From JAUSIF01 sp963711595 (GTDB lineage: Bacteria; Pseudomonadota; Alphaproteobacteria; Rhizobiales; Xanthobacteraceae), in assembly GCA_963711595.1 (NCBI GenBank), contig CAVQER010000010.1:62001-126000 (forward strand): a stretch of DNA of 64,000 nt. Reading direction: 5' to 3'. The notes beneath the pieces were generated by a model. That model made no database searches. It had not been told where the DNA came from and saw nothing but the letters and a program-made list of their open reading frames with translations. The translations under genes were made by a program, and so were the position numbers. Below are positions 33,504 to 42,171 of this stretch, in pieces. Each line of letters begins with the position of its first letter. Position 1 is the first letter of the stretch.

Positions 33504-34401
33504 CTAATTTCCCTCCAAACGTTTCGCCACTAGCCGCGCCTCGGCAACGAGAGCGGCGGTGAGCGGAGTCATCGGCTCCCGCTCGGGGATCACGAGCCCG
33601 ATTGTGTGGACTTCATCCGGCTCGGTGATCGGAATCGCACGGATCGTTTCCGTAAGGCCGAGCGTCTCCGCGAGCTTCGCCGGCATCACGCTGGCCCAGC
33701 GGCCCGTACGCACGTGCGCGAACAATAGAATCATCGAATCCAATTCCAGCATCGGCCGCAACTCGGCGCCCGAGGTTTTCAGCAGGCGATCGATGATGCG
33801 GCGGTTCTGCATGTCGGGCGTGAGCAAACACAGCGGAACGTTCGCGAGCTCGGCCCAGGTAACCGAGTCGCGGTTGCCGAGCGGGGCATCGGCCGACGTG
33901 AGCAGCCGATAGCTCTCTCGATAAAGCGGTACCGAATTCACGCGGCCGAGCGGTTCGTTGTCGAGATAGGTGAAGTCCTGCATCGATCTCGAGATTTTCC
34001 AGGAGCGCGAGGACGTCCGCCGACGTGCGCGACCACACGGTGAACTGAACATTGGGGTGCCGCTCCCGGAACGGCGTCGTGAGCGCTGCAACCATGGCAA
34101 GCGCCGTGGGGATCGCGGCGAGCCGCAACCGTCCGGTGAGGCCGTGGCGCAACGAATTGATTTCCTGATGCATGTTGCGCGTGTCGCCGACGATGCGCCG
34201 CGCCCAGTCGAGCACTCGTTCGCCTTCGGGCGTCAGTCCATGGAAGCGCGAGCCGCGACTGACGAGCAGGACACCCATGGATTCTTCGAGTTGCTTGATT
34301 CCGGCCGACAGCGTCGGCTGCGTAACGCCGCAGGCCTCGGCGGCGCGACCAAAGTGCTGCTCGCGAGCCAACGCCATGAGAAATTCAAGCTTATCGATCA
34401 A
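33504..34401 (-). pseudogene. LysR family regulator beside formate dehydrogenase (FdsR-like), one +1 frameshift
   Basis: The N-terminal part reads 'IDKLEFLMALAREQHFGRAA', then 'GVTQPTLSAGIKQLEESMGV', a clear LysR helix-turn-helix, and continues to 'LENLEIDAGL'. The effector domain resumes in the next frame with 'TYLDNEPLGRVNSVPLYRES' and ends 'EARLVAKRLEGN'. One extra base near 33973 explains the break; without it there are 298 codons. The start is TTG at 34401. ATTG there might also be an ATG with one extra T. It is divergent from the formate dehydrogenase genes, the arrangement of known FdsR. If truly broken, fds control would be altered. Confidence 0.82.
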
Positions 34402-34446
34402 TGGCTTACCCTTGGTGACGGGGTCATTTCGAGGCTCAATACCTCA

Positions 34447-34461
34447 ATAGAAGGTCTCTAT
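34447..34461. promoter_or_regulatory. LysR-type operator ATAG-N7-CTAT between lysR and fds genes
   Basis: ATAGAAGGTCTCTAT at 34447-34461 is a perfect inverted repeat with the T-N11-A core of LysR sites. It lies in the 116-bp divergent space, 46 bp from the regulator start and 57 bp from the formate dehydrogenase start. Further ATAG at 34464-34467 and GAGG/CCTC arms at 34431-34444 flank it. The site is visible; binding is inferred. Confidence 0.6.
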
Positions 34462-34517
34462 CAATAGATTGAAGTTACGGGGTTGTTTTATATCGTCCCG
34501 TACCGCTTGTTGTCCCG

Positions 34518-36245
34518 ATGAACGTTCGCCCGAGCCAGCATCCGCCAGCCGGAGGGAGCGGCCGCCGCCGCCCGCCGAAGACGCCGAAGGGACGCCAGGT
34601 CGACCCGCAGGCGCAGGACGACGTGCGCGCGCTGCTCGGTGATCGCTCGCTTCAACGCGATCTGCTGATCGAGCATTTGCATCTCATCCAGGACAAGTAC
34701 GGGCATCTCTCAGCGCCGCATCTCGTTGCGCTCGCGGCCGAAATGAAATTAGCGCTCACCGAGGTCTATGAGGTCGCGACGTTCTACGCGCACTTCGACG
34801 TGGTGAAGGAGGGCGACACGCCGCCGCCCGCGGTCACCGTCCGAGTCTGCGACTCGCTTTCCTGCGCCATGCGCGGCGCGGAAAAATTGCTCGACGAACT
34901 TCCGAAGAAACTCGGCAAGGATGTCCGCGTACTGCGCGCGCCCTGCATGGGCGCCTGCGATCGCGCACCTGTCGTCGCGGTCGGCCATGTGCAGACATTC
35001 GAAGCGACCGCGGGCAAAATCGCGGCAGCGATAAAGAAGGGCGCGCATGCGCACGCCTGGCATGATCACGTCGGCTTCGATGCTTACACAAAGGAAGGCG
35101 GCTACAAGCTTTTGAAGGACTGCCTCGACGGCAAGCGCACGCGCGAGGAAATGATCCAGATCGTGAGCGACGCCGGCCTGCGCGGTCTCGGCGGCGCCGG
35201 ATTTCCGACCGGTCGCAAGTGGACCTTCGTGCGAGCCGAGCCCGCGCCACGCATGATGGCGGTGAACGGCGACGAGGGCGAGCCGGGCACGTTCAAGGAT
35301 CGCTTCTATCTCGAGAAGGATCCGCACCGCTTTATCGAAGGCACGCTGATCGCAGCTTGGGTGGTGGAAGCGGAAGGCGTCTACATTTATCTGCGCGACG
35401 AATATCCCGAGGTGCGGTTGATGCTCGAAGCCGAGCTCGCCAAAGTCGAGAAGGCGGGGCTCGCGAAACATACGAAGCTGCATATGCGCCGTGGCGCGGG
35501 CGCGTACATCTGCGGTGAAGAATCGGCGATGATCGAGAGCATCGAAGGAAAGCGCGGCTTGCCGCGCCACCGCCCGCCTTACGTGGCGCAGGTCGGCCTG
35601 TTCGGGCGCCCGACGCTCGAGCAGAACGTCGAGACGATGTTCTGGATCCGCGACATCATCGAGAAGGGTGCGGGCTGGTTCAATTCCTACGGCCGTCGCG
35701 AACGCAAGGGATTCCGCAGCTTCTCCGTTTCCGGGCGCGTCAAGGAGCCGGGCGTCAAGGTGGCGCCGGCCGGTGTCACTGTGCGTGAGCTGATCGACGA
35801 ACATTGCGGGGGCATGGAGCCGGGACACACCTTCAAGGGTTATCTCCCCGGCGGCGCTTCCGGTGGAATCTTGCCGGCCTCGATGGGCGACCTGCCGCTC
35901 GATTTCGGAACCCTCGAGCAGTACGGCTGCTTCGTCGGTTCGCACGCGGTTGTCATCCTCTCCGAGCAGGACGACATGAAAGCCGTGGCGCTGAATCTCA
36001 TGCGTTTCTTCGAGGACGAAAGCTGCGGCCAGTGCACGCCCTGCCGGGTGGGTACCGAGAAAGCGGTAAAGCTGATGAAGCACGGACCGTGGAACGAGGA
36101 ACTGCTGAACGAGCTGTCGACCGCGATGCGCGACGCTTCGATTTGCGGCCTCGGCCAGGCGGCGCCGAATCCACTTCAGTCCGTGTTCAAGTATTTCCGC
36201 GACGATCTCACGAAGCCGCTCGGCACTTGGGCAGGCAAGGCGTGA
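34518..36245 (+). CDS. NAD-dependent formate dehydrogenase beta subunit (fused NuoE/NuoF type)
   Basis: The 575-aa product joins a NuoE-like domain (about residues 35-175) to a NuoF-like domain. The 2Fe-2S ligands are Cys111, Cys116, Cys143 and Cys147. The FMN and NAD parts show 'GLRGLGGAGFPTGRKW', 'NGDEGEPGTFKDR' and 'GAGAYICGEESAMIES'. The 4Fe-4S ligands are Cys503, Cys506, Cys509 and Cys543. This equals FdsG plus FdsB in one chain, as in two-subunit Fdh1 enzymes of methylotrophs. It passes electrons from the Mo subunit to NAD. It lies 2 bp before the alpha subunit gene. A 25-residue Pro/Arg-rich N-terminal tail is extra. Confidence 0.93.
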   Translation: MNVRPSQHPPAGGSGRRRPPKTPKGRQVDPQAQDDVRALLGDRSLQRDLLIEHLHLIQDKYGHLSAPHLVALAAEMKLALTEVYEVATFYAHFDVVKEGDTPPPAVTVRVCDSLSCAMRGAEKLLDELPKKLGKDVRVLRAPCMGACDRAPVVAVGHVQTFEATAGKIAAAIKKGAHAHAWHDHVGFDAYTKEGGYKLLKDCLDGKRTREEMIQIVSDAGLRGLGGAGFPTGRKWTFVRAEPAPRMMAVNGDEGEPGTFKDRFYLEKDPHRFIEGTLIAAWVVEAEGVYIYLRDEYPEVRLMLEAELAKVEKAGLAKHTKLHMRRGAGAYICGEESAMIESIEGKRGLPRHRPPYVAQVGLFGRPTLEQNVETMFWIRDIIEKGAGWFNSYGRRERKGFRSFSVSGRVKEPGVKVAPAGVTVRELIDEHCGGMEPGHTFKGYLPGGASGGILPASMGDLPLDFGTLEQYGCFVGSHAVVILSEQDDMKAVALNLMRFFEDESCGQCTPCRVGTEKAVKLMKHGPWNEELLNELSTAMRDASICGLGQAAPNPLQSVFKYFRDDLTKPLGTWAGKA

Positions 36246-36247
36246 CG

Positions 36248-39040
36248 ATGGCAAAGAGCAACGGCTCCGCTCCCGCGATCAAGTTCTTCCTCGACGGCCA
36301 GGAGGTCGAGGCGCGAGACGGCGAGACCATTTGGCAGGTCGCGAGCCGTCTTGGCAACGAGATTCCGCATCTTTGCTACTTGCCCGAGCCCGGCTACCGG
36401 CCCGACGGCAATTGCCGCGCATGCATGGTCGAGGTGGAAGGCGAGCGCGTGCTCGCGGCGAGCTGCATCCGGACGCCAGCCCCGGGCATGAAGGTGAAGA
36501 CGGCGTCCGAGCGCGCCAAGGCCTCGCGCCAGATGGTGTTCGAACTGCTCATCGCCGATCAGCCCGACCGCGAGACCGAAGCGCACGACCCGCAATCGAA
36601 ATTCTGGGCGTGGGCCGACCGCATGGACATCGCGGTCAGCCGCTTTCCCGAGCGGATAAAGCCGGCGCCCGACCGCTCGCATCCGGCCATGGCAGTGAAC
36701 CTCGACGCGTGCATTCAGTGCAATCTGTGTGTCCGCGCCTGCCGCGAGGTGCAGGTGAACGACGTGATCGGCATGGCCGGTCGCGGCATGAACGAAAAGA
36801 TTGTCTTCGATTTCGACGATCCGATGGGCAATTCGACCTGCGTGGCCTGCGGCGAGTGCGTGCAGGCATGCCCGACCGGCGCGCTGATGCCCTCGTCGCT
36901 GGTGAACGACAAGAACGTCCGCACCGAATTTCCTGATCGAACCGTGGATAGCGTCTGCCCGTATTGCGGGGTCGGCTGTCAGCTCGCCTACAACATCAAG
37001 AACGACAAGCTGATTTCGGTCACCGGCCGCAACGGTCCGGCAAACGAGAACCGGCTCTGCGTGAAAGGCCGTTTCGGTTTCGATTACGTCAGCAATCCGG
37101 AGCGCCTGCGCCAGCCAATGATCCGCAAGGACGGCGTCCCGAAGCGTGCGGACGATCTCGTCAACCCCGCCAACCCGTGGACGCATTTCCGTCCGGCGAC
37201 TTGGGAAGAGGCGCTCGATCGCGCCGCCAAGGGGTTAGTGAAGATTCGCGACCGTGATGGTCCCCAAGCGCTCGCCGGCTTCGGTTCGGCGAAGGGATCG
37301 AACGAAGAGGCATATCTGTTCCAGAAGCTCGTACGCACCGGCTTCGGGACGAACAACGTCGACCACTGCACGCGCCTTTGCCACGCCTCGTCGGTCGCCG
37401 CGTTGCTGGAAGGCGTCGGCTCGGCTGCCGTCACGGCAACCTTCAACGAATGCAAGAACTCCGATGTAATCGTGGTGATCGGCGCCAACCCGACCGACAA
37501 CCACCCTGTCGCCGCGACTTTCTTCAAGCAGGCAGCGAAGCGCGGCGCCAAGCTCATCGTGATGGATCCGCGTGGAAATGGGCTCAAGCGCTACGCGTGG
37601 CAGATGATGCAGTTCAAGAACGGCACGGACGTCGCAATGCTGAACGGCATGCTGAACGTCATCATCGAGGAAGGTCTTTACGACCGCCAGTACGTGCAGA
37701 CCTACACCGAAGACTTCGACAAGCTCGCCGCGAGCGTGAAGCCGTTCACGCCGGAAGAGATGTCGCCGATTTGCGGCATCGAGCCGGACGTGCTGCGCGA
37801 GGTCGCGCGCACGTTCGCGCGTGCTGAAAGCGCGATCATCTTCTGGGGCATGGGCATCTCACAGCACACGCACGGCACCGACAATGCACGCTGCCTGATC
37901 GCGCTCTCGCTGATCTGCGGGCAGGTCGGCCGCCCGGGCACCGGGCTGCATCCGCTGCGCGGCCAGAACAACGTGCAGGGCGCCTCCGACGCGGGGCTGA
38001 TTCCGATGTTCTTCCCCGACTACAAGTCGGTTGAGAACGCGGAGACTCGCGCGAAGTATGAGGCCGCCTGGGGCGTCACGCTCGATCCCAAGCGCGGCAA
38101 GACCGTCGTCGAGATCATGGACGCGGTCCACAACGACGAGATCAAGGGCATGTACATCATGGGTGAGAACCCCGCGATGTCAGACCCCGACCTCAACCAT
38201 GCGCGGGGCGCGCTAGCGCACCTCGAGCATCTCGTCGTGCAGGACATCTTCGTGACGGAGACCGCCTCCTACGCGGACGTAATCCTTCCGGCTTCTGCGT
38301 GGCCGGAGAAGGACGGCACCGTCACCAATACGAACCGCCAGGTGCAGATGGGCCGCATGGCGCTGCCGTTGCCGGGTGAGGCGCGACAGGATCTGTGGAT
38401 CATCCAGGACCTGGCGCAACGCATGGGCTGCAAGTGGAGCTATGAGCACGTGAGCGAAGTGTTCACCGAAATGGCTTCGATGATGCCCGCGCTCGAGCAC
38501 ATCACTTGGGAGCGCGTTGAGCGTGAGCACCACGTGACTTATCCTGTTGACGGGCCCGACGTGCCCGGCCGCGACGTCGTGTTCGACAAGGGCTTCCCGC
38601 GTGCCGGCGGGCTTGCAAAACTTGTCGCGACAAAATTTAGAGCGCCGGACGAAATGCCGGACGCCGACTATCCGTTCGTTCTCACGACGGGCCGGCAGCT
38701 CGAGCATTGGCATACGGGCGCAATGACGCGCCGCTCCGTGACGCTCGACGCGTTGGAGCCGGGGCCGGTGGCCTCGCTCTCGCGGGCTGAAATCGCGAAA
38801 CTCGGCATTGCGCCCGGCGACATGGTGCGCGTGGCGACACGACGCGGATCGATCGAGCTCGCCGTGCGTCAGGACGACGGGGTGCCTGACGGCGTGATCT
38901 TCATCCCATTCGCCTTCGTCGAGGCAGCGGCAAACCTGCTCACCAATCCGCAACTCGACCCGTTCGGCAAGATTCCCGAATTCAAGTACTGCGCGGCACG
39001 CGTCGAGCGCGCCGGCGCGGTGCGGGAAGCGGCGGAGTAG
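36248..39040 (+). CDS. fdsA: NAD-dependent formate dehydrogenase alpha subunit
   Basis: The start is ATG 36248, two bases after the beta subunit stop. The product is 930 aa. The order is an N-terminal 2Fe-2S domain ('IPHLCYLPEPGYRPDGNCRA'), a His-Cys3 cluster region, two 4Fe-4S ferredoxin motifs ('CIQCNLCVRAC', 'CVACGECVQACP'), the 'CPYCGVGCQL' cluster, and a molybdopterin domain with the likely metal ligand Cys378-His379 in 'CTRLCHASS'. It oxidises formate to CO2 at a Mo or W bis-MGD centre. The small FdsD and the FdsC chaperone genes do not follow; a repeat and a Kelch gene come next. It would use formate released by Frc. Confidence 0.95.
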   Translation: MAKSNGSAPAIKFFLDGQEVEARDGETIWQVASRLGNEIPHLCYLPEPGYRPDGNCRACMVEVEGERVLAASCIRTPAPGMKVKTASERAKASRQMVFELLIADQPDRETEAHDPQSKFWAWADRMDIAVSRFPERIKPAPDRSHPAMAVNLDACIQCNLCVRACREVQVNDVIGMAGRGMNEKIVFDFDDPMGNSTCVACGECVQACPTGALMPSSLVNDKNVRTEFPDRTVDSVCPYCGVGCQLAYNIKNDKLISVTGRNGPANENRLCVKGRFGFDYVSNPERLRQPMIRKDGVPKRADDLVNPANPWTHFRPATWEEALDRAAKGLVKIRDRDGPQALAGFGSAKGSNEEAYLFQKLVRTGFGTNNVDHCTRLCHASSVAALLEGVGSAAVTATFNECKNSDVIVVIGANPTDNHPVAATFFKQAAKRGAKLIVMDPRGNGLKRYAWQMMQFKNGTDVAMLNGMLNVIIEEGLYDRQYVQTYTEDFDKLAASVKPFTPEEMSPICGIEPDVLREVARTFARAESAIIFWGMGISQHTHGTDNARCLIALSLICGQVGRPGTGLHPLRGQNNVQGASDAGLIPMFFPDYKSVENAETRAKYEAAWGVTLDPKRGKTVVEIMDAVHNDEIKGMYIMGENPAMSDPDLNHARGALAHLEHLVVQDIFVTETASYADVILPASAWPEKDGTVTNTNRQVQMGRMALPLPGEARQDLWIIQDLAQRMGCKWSYEHVSEVFTEMASMMPALEHITWERVEREHHVTYPVDGPDVPGRDVVFDKGFPRAGGLAKLVATKFRAPDEMPDADYPFVLTTGRQLEHWHTGAMTRRSVTLDALEPGPVASLSRAEIAKLGIAPGDMVRVATRRGSIELAVRQDDGVPDGVIFIPFAFVEAAANLLTNPQLDPFGKIPEFKYCAARVERAGAVREAAE

Positions 39041-39047
39041 CCGATCT

Positions 39048-39223
39048 GTCATTCGGGGACGGCGCGAAGCGCCGGGCCCGGAATCCATGAACACCGAGCA
39101 TCGATGCGGCCAAGTGGTCATGGATTCCGGGCTCGCGCCACCCAAGTCGGCCTTGGCCGACTTGGGCAGTATTAGCTGCCGATCTCGGGTAAACCCGAGA
39201 TCGGTGTCGCGCCCCGGAATGAC
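39048..39223. repeat. Composite palindromic repeat (type B, copy 2)
   Basis: This 176-bp element lies between convergent fdsA and the Kelch gene. It begins GTCATTCGGGGAC and ends CCCCGGAATGAC. It shares with 4538-4699 the modules GGAATCCATG, CCCAAGTCGGC/GCCGACTTGGG and CCGATCTCGGG/CCCGAGATCGG in the same order, while loops and spacers differ. Stem changes that keep pairing suggest that the structure matters. Confidence 0.9.
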
Positions 39224-39229
39224 AAGGAT

Positions 39230-40294
39230 TTAGCCCAGCGTGAACGCTTCGTGCACGGCGCTTTGCACGCCGCCGCCCATGATCGGGCCGCCCCCGGCGA
39301 CATGAATGAAGTCGCCGATCGCGACTGCGCCAAGGCCATGCCTCGGCGTCGTCATCGGTGCGTACGATTGCCAGCGATCTGCTTTCGGATCGTACGCTTC
39401 GTTCTGGCCGTAAACGCGGTTCGACCCTTCGCCGCCCATGATGAAAATCTGATCGCGGTAGAGCACCGCGCCGTGGCCCGAGCGCGCGGTCGGCAACGGA
39501 TTGCGCATGGTCCACTTGTCTTCCTTCGGATCGTAGGAGTGATGCAGATTTGAGTTGGTGAGGAAGCTGTCCACGCGGCCGCCGACCACGTGGATGAGTC
39601 CGTTGACGGCAAGCGTTCCCGTGTGGTCGCGGCCGAGCGGCATCGGCGCACGCTCGGCCCAGCGGTTTTCCTTCGGATCATAGGCAAGGTGCCAGTCCAC
39701 CGACTTCTTTGTCGGGAACGTGTCGCCGATCGCGCCACCGACGGCATGCAGCACGCCGTTGACGGTCACGCATGCGATTGCGCCGCAAGCGCGCGGCAAC
39801 GGGGCGATCGCTCTCCATTCCTTGCCGTCGAGCACGTAGCAGAGCGTGTCGGGCTTTCGGTTCTGCTCTACGAACCCGCCGATCGCGTAGAGCTTGCCGT
39901 CCAGCACCTCGACCCCCACATGGTTCGCCCCGCGTGGCAGGAACGGCGCGTCAAACCATTTATCGGAAGCCGGGTCGTAGACGTGGTGATATGGACGGTC
40001 GACGCGCTGCTCGCCATAACCGCCGACGATGTGCATCTTGTTATCGAGCACCGTCGCCCACGCCATCTCGCTGCGAGGCAAGGGAAGCGGCGCGCGCGCG
40101 ATCCATTTTCCCTGGATCGCCGCCCTCGGCGCCGGACTGTCGGTGACCCACTGATCCTTCGTGATCTCCGGAACGTCCACGCGGCCCGCTTTATCGAGAC
40201 GCTCATAGAGCGGCCCGTGACCTGCGTGTTGCGCAAGGGCGGGTGAGGCGGCTCCAGCCAACAGGCCGGAGACGAACAAGCGGCGCGAAAGCAT
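39230..40294 (-). CDS. Exported Kelch-repeat beta-propeller protein
   Basis: I use ATG 40294 (354 aa), which gives the leader MLSRRLFVSGLLAGAASPAL, with twin arginines that hint at Tat export. About six Kelch blades follow, each with a paired glycine turn such as 'MHIVGGYGEQ', 'LYAIGGFVEQ', 'LHAVGGAIGD', 'IHVVGGRVDS', 'IFIMGGEGSN' and 'IHVAGGGPIM'. The blades also carry the 'YDPxxxxW' pattern. Such propellers act as binding scaffolds or, with a copper site, as oxidases; no radical-copper motif is evident. It stands alone, convergent with fdsA. Confidence 0.85.
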   Translation of the reverse strand: MLSRRLFVSGLLAGAASPALAQHAGHGPLYERLDKAGRVDVPEITKDQWVTDSPAPRAAIQGKWIARAPLPLPRSEMAWATVLDNKMHIVGGYGEQRVDRPYHHVYDPASDKWFDAPFLPRGANHVGVEVLDGKLYAIGGFVEQNRKPDTLCYVLDGKEWRAIAPLPRACGAIACVTVNGVLHAVGGAIGDTFPTKKSVDWHLAYDPKENRWAERAPMPLGRDHTGTLAVNGLIHVVGGRVDSFLTNSNLHHSYDPKEDKWTMRNPLPTARSGHGAVLYRDQIFIMGGEGSNRVYGQNEAYDPKADRWQSYAPMTTPRHGLGAVAIGDFIHVAGGGPIMGGGVQSAVHEAFTLG

Positions 40295-40370
40295 GGATGG
40301 ACTCCGTTGGCGCGGTCGCATGATCCAACGCGAAAACAGCGTCCGCAATCAGGCCACTATCAATTGCCCG

Positions 40371-41237
40371 TCACTTAGCCGAAAACCCGTACAGTCGCGC
40401 CGGATTGTCGACGAGCAGCCGTTTCTGCTGGGCCGGGTCGGGTGCAAAAAGTGAAATTAAATCAATAAGCTCAGCCTCATCCGCTTCGTGCGTCGGATTC
40501 GGGTGCGGGAAATCCGTACCCCAAAGGCTGCGGTCCGGACTAGCCGCAACGAGAGCACGTGCAAACGGAAGTGCAGCGTCATAGGGCGGAAACGAAATGC
40601 GCTCCGACCCGCTGACTTTGATCCAGCAATCGTCGCGGCGGACAACTTCGAGGAGCGCATGGAATGCCGGCTGCTCAATTCCGTCCGCCGACGGAACGCG
40701 GCCCATGTGATCGATCACGAAGGGGAGCGTGAGCTTGCCGATCACCTCTTCTCTGATCCGTTCGATATCGACCGCGTCCATGTGCAAGACCACGTGCCAG
40801 CCGAGTGGGCTTACGCGCTCGAGCAGGCGCCAGAACATGTGCATGTCCGGCGCGCCGCCCAAGTGCTTGACGAAATTGAAGCGCACGCCCCGCACGCCCG
40901 CATCGTGCAGTTCCTCAAAATCGCGGTCGGTGAAACTGTCGTCGGCGTTGCATACGCCGCGAAACCGTTCAGGCGCCCAGCGAAGCGCGTCGATGAGGGC
41001 GCGGCTGTCCGTTCCGTGCGCACTCGCATGCACGATCACCGCGCGTTCGATGCCGAGAAAATCGTGCAACGCCGCAAGCGTTTCCTTCGGCGTGTCCGCC
41101 GGCGTGTAGCGCCGTCCCGGCGCATAGGGAAATTTTTCGCCCGGCCCGAACACGTGGCAGTGGGCATCGCAGCTGAGTGGCGGCAGCTTGAAGTTCGGCT
41201 TGCGGCGGGTGTTGAGCTTCAGATCGACCGCGGTCAT
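40371..41237 (-). CDS. ligI: 2-pyrone-4,6-dicarboxylate hydrolase-like amidohydrolase
   Basis: The 288-aa product is an amidohydrolase_2 protein. The start of the barrel has His26 and His28 in 'DAHCHVFGPGEKFPYAPGRR', a LigI-like segment. It also has 'RFNFVKHLGGAPD', 'IDHMGRVP' and the terminal aspartate in 'LWGTDFPHPNP'. LigI opens the lactone of PDC to 4-oxalomesaconate. It overlaps the upstream oxidoreductase by 4 bp and is the last gene of the galD-galB-rraA type operon, which uses exactly this product. That context gives the symbol; other lactonases of the family remain possible. Confidence 0.82.
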   Translation of the reverse strand: MTAVDLKLNTRRKPNFKLPPLSCDAHCHVFGPGEKFPYAPGRRYTPADTPKETLAALHDFLGIERAVIVHASAHGTDSRALIDALRWAPERFRGVCNADDSFTDRDFEELHDAGVRGVRFNFVKHLGGAPDMHMFWRLLERVSPLGWHVVLHMDAVDIERIREEVIGKLTLPFVIDHMGRVPSADGIEQPAFHALLEVVRRDDCWIKVSGSERISFPPYDAALPFARALVAASPDRSLWGTDFPHPNPTHEADEAELIDLISLFAPDPAQQKRLLVDNPARLYGFSAK

Positions 41238-42130
41238 TCGGCCGCGTCTCGCTTCTTCGATTGCGCGAGTTTCGCCTCCAGCACCTGCAACACCTCTTCA
41301 TAGGTTTGCGGTGTGCCTTTCACCCACTTTGCGCCCTTCAGCTGCTCGTGCGCCCACGCGATCCGTTTGGCGATGCCTTCGGTGACAAAAGGCTCCAAGC
41401 CGAGTTCGGCGACGGTCGCTGCCGACTCCTGCATTTCTGCCGCACGGCGCGCGCCGTGCGCCACGGTACGCTCGAGATTGTAGGTCGCGAGCTTCCGCCA
41501 ATCGATGCCCGGGATCGTCTTCTGCACGGAATCCAGAATGCGCTCTTCGATACCGGCATGCCGCGCGGCGACGAGACTTTCCAGCATCAGCGCCTCGATT
41601 CCCTTGATGAAGATCGAGCGCAGCATTTTCGAAAGCGACGCATCACCGATGCGGTCGCCGACGACGTCGATCTTCATGCCGATTGCGTTGAGCCGCTCGG
41701 CGACAGCGCTGGCGTCCGGCGCGGAAGCGATCACATGGACCTTGTGGTCCGGACCTGGGACCGGCGCCATGATCGCCGCTTCGACAAAGCCTGCCGGCGC
41801 GATAGCCTCGCCAACCGCGCGCTTCGTCATGGGCGAGACCGAATTGAAGTCGATGTAAACCTGCTCGGACTTCAGATGGGGCGCTGCCGATCGTGCGGCG
41901 TCGACGGCAGAGGAAGCAGTGACGAGGGAGAAAACAAAGTCGGCACCCTCAAGCGCGGCCGCAGCGGAGTCCTTCAGCGCGACGTTCGCCGTTCCCGCGG
42001 CATCGATCAGCGAACGTTCGGCATGACGGATATCGTATGCGGTGACTCGCGCCTTACCCTCGGCAACAAGCCCGCGCCCGATGTGCTGGCCCGCCTCGCC
42101 GAATCCGATGATGGCGATTTTCTCTGCCAT
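41234..42130 (-). CDS. NAD(P)-dependent oxidoreductase with DUF1932 domain
   Basis: The 298-aa product has an N-terminal Rossmann fold, 'KIAIIGFGEAGQHIGRGLVA', followed by a 6-phosphogluconate-dehydrogenase-like domain with 'GFVEAAIMAPVPGPDHKVHV' and a C-terminal DUF1932 helical domain ('SIFIKGIEALMLESLVAAR'). It is coupled by ATGA to ligI and lies 41 bp after the RraA-type aldolase. No step of the known lower pathway from PDC to pyruvate needs a dehydrogenase. It may act on a side product or on the semialdehyde before PDC, although LigC belongs to another family. Confidence 0.8.
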   Translation of the reverse strand: MAEKIAIIGFGEAGQHIGRGLVAEGKARVTAYDIRHAERSLIDAAGTANVALKDSAAAALEGADFVFSLVTASSAVDAARSAAPHLKSEQVYIDFNSVSPMTKRAVGEAIAPAGFVEAAIMAPVPGPDHKVHVIASAPDASAVAERLNAIGMKIDVVGDRIGDASLSKMLRSIFIKGIEALMLESLVAARHAGIEERILDSVQKTIPGIDWRKLATYNLERTVAHGARRAAEMQESAATVAELGLEPFVTEGIAKRIAWAHEQLKGAKWVKGTPQTYEEVLQVLEAKLAQSKKRDAAE

Positions 42131-42171
42131 GGCAGCATCTTAGCGTAAATCACGGCCCGGTCTAATCGCGA

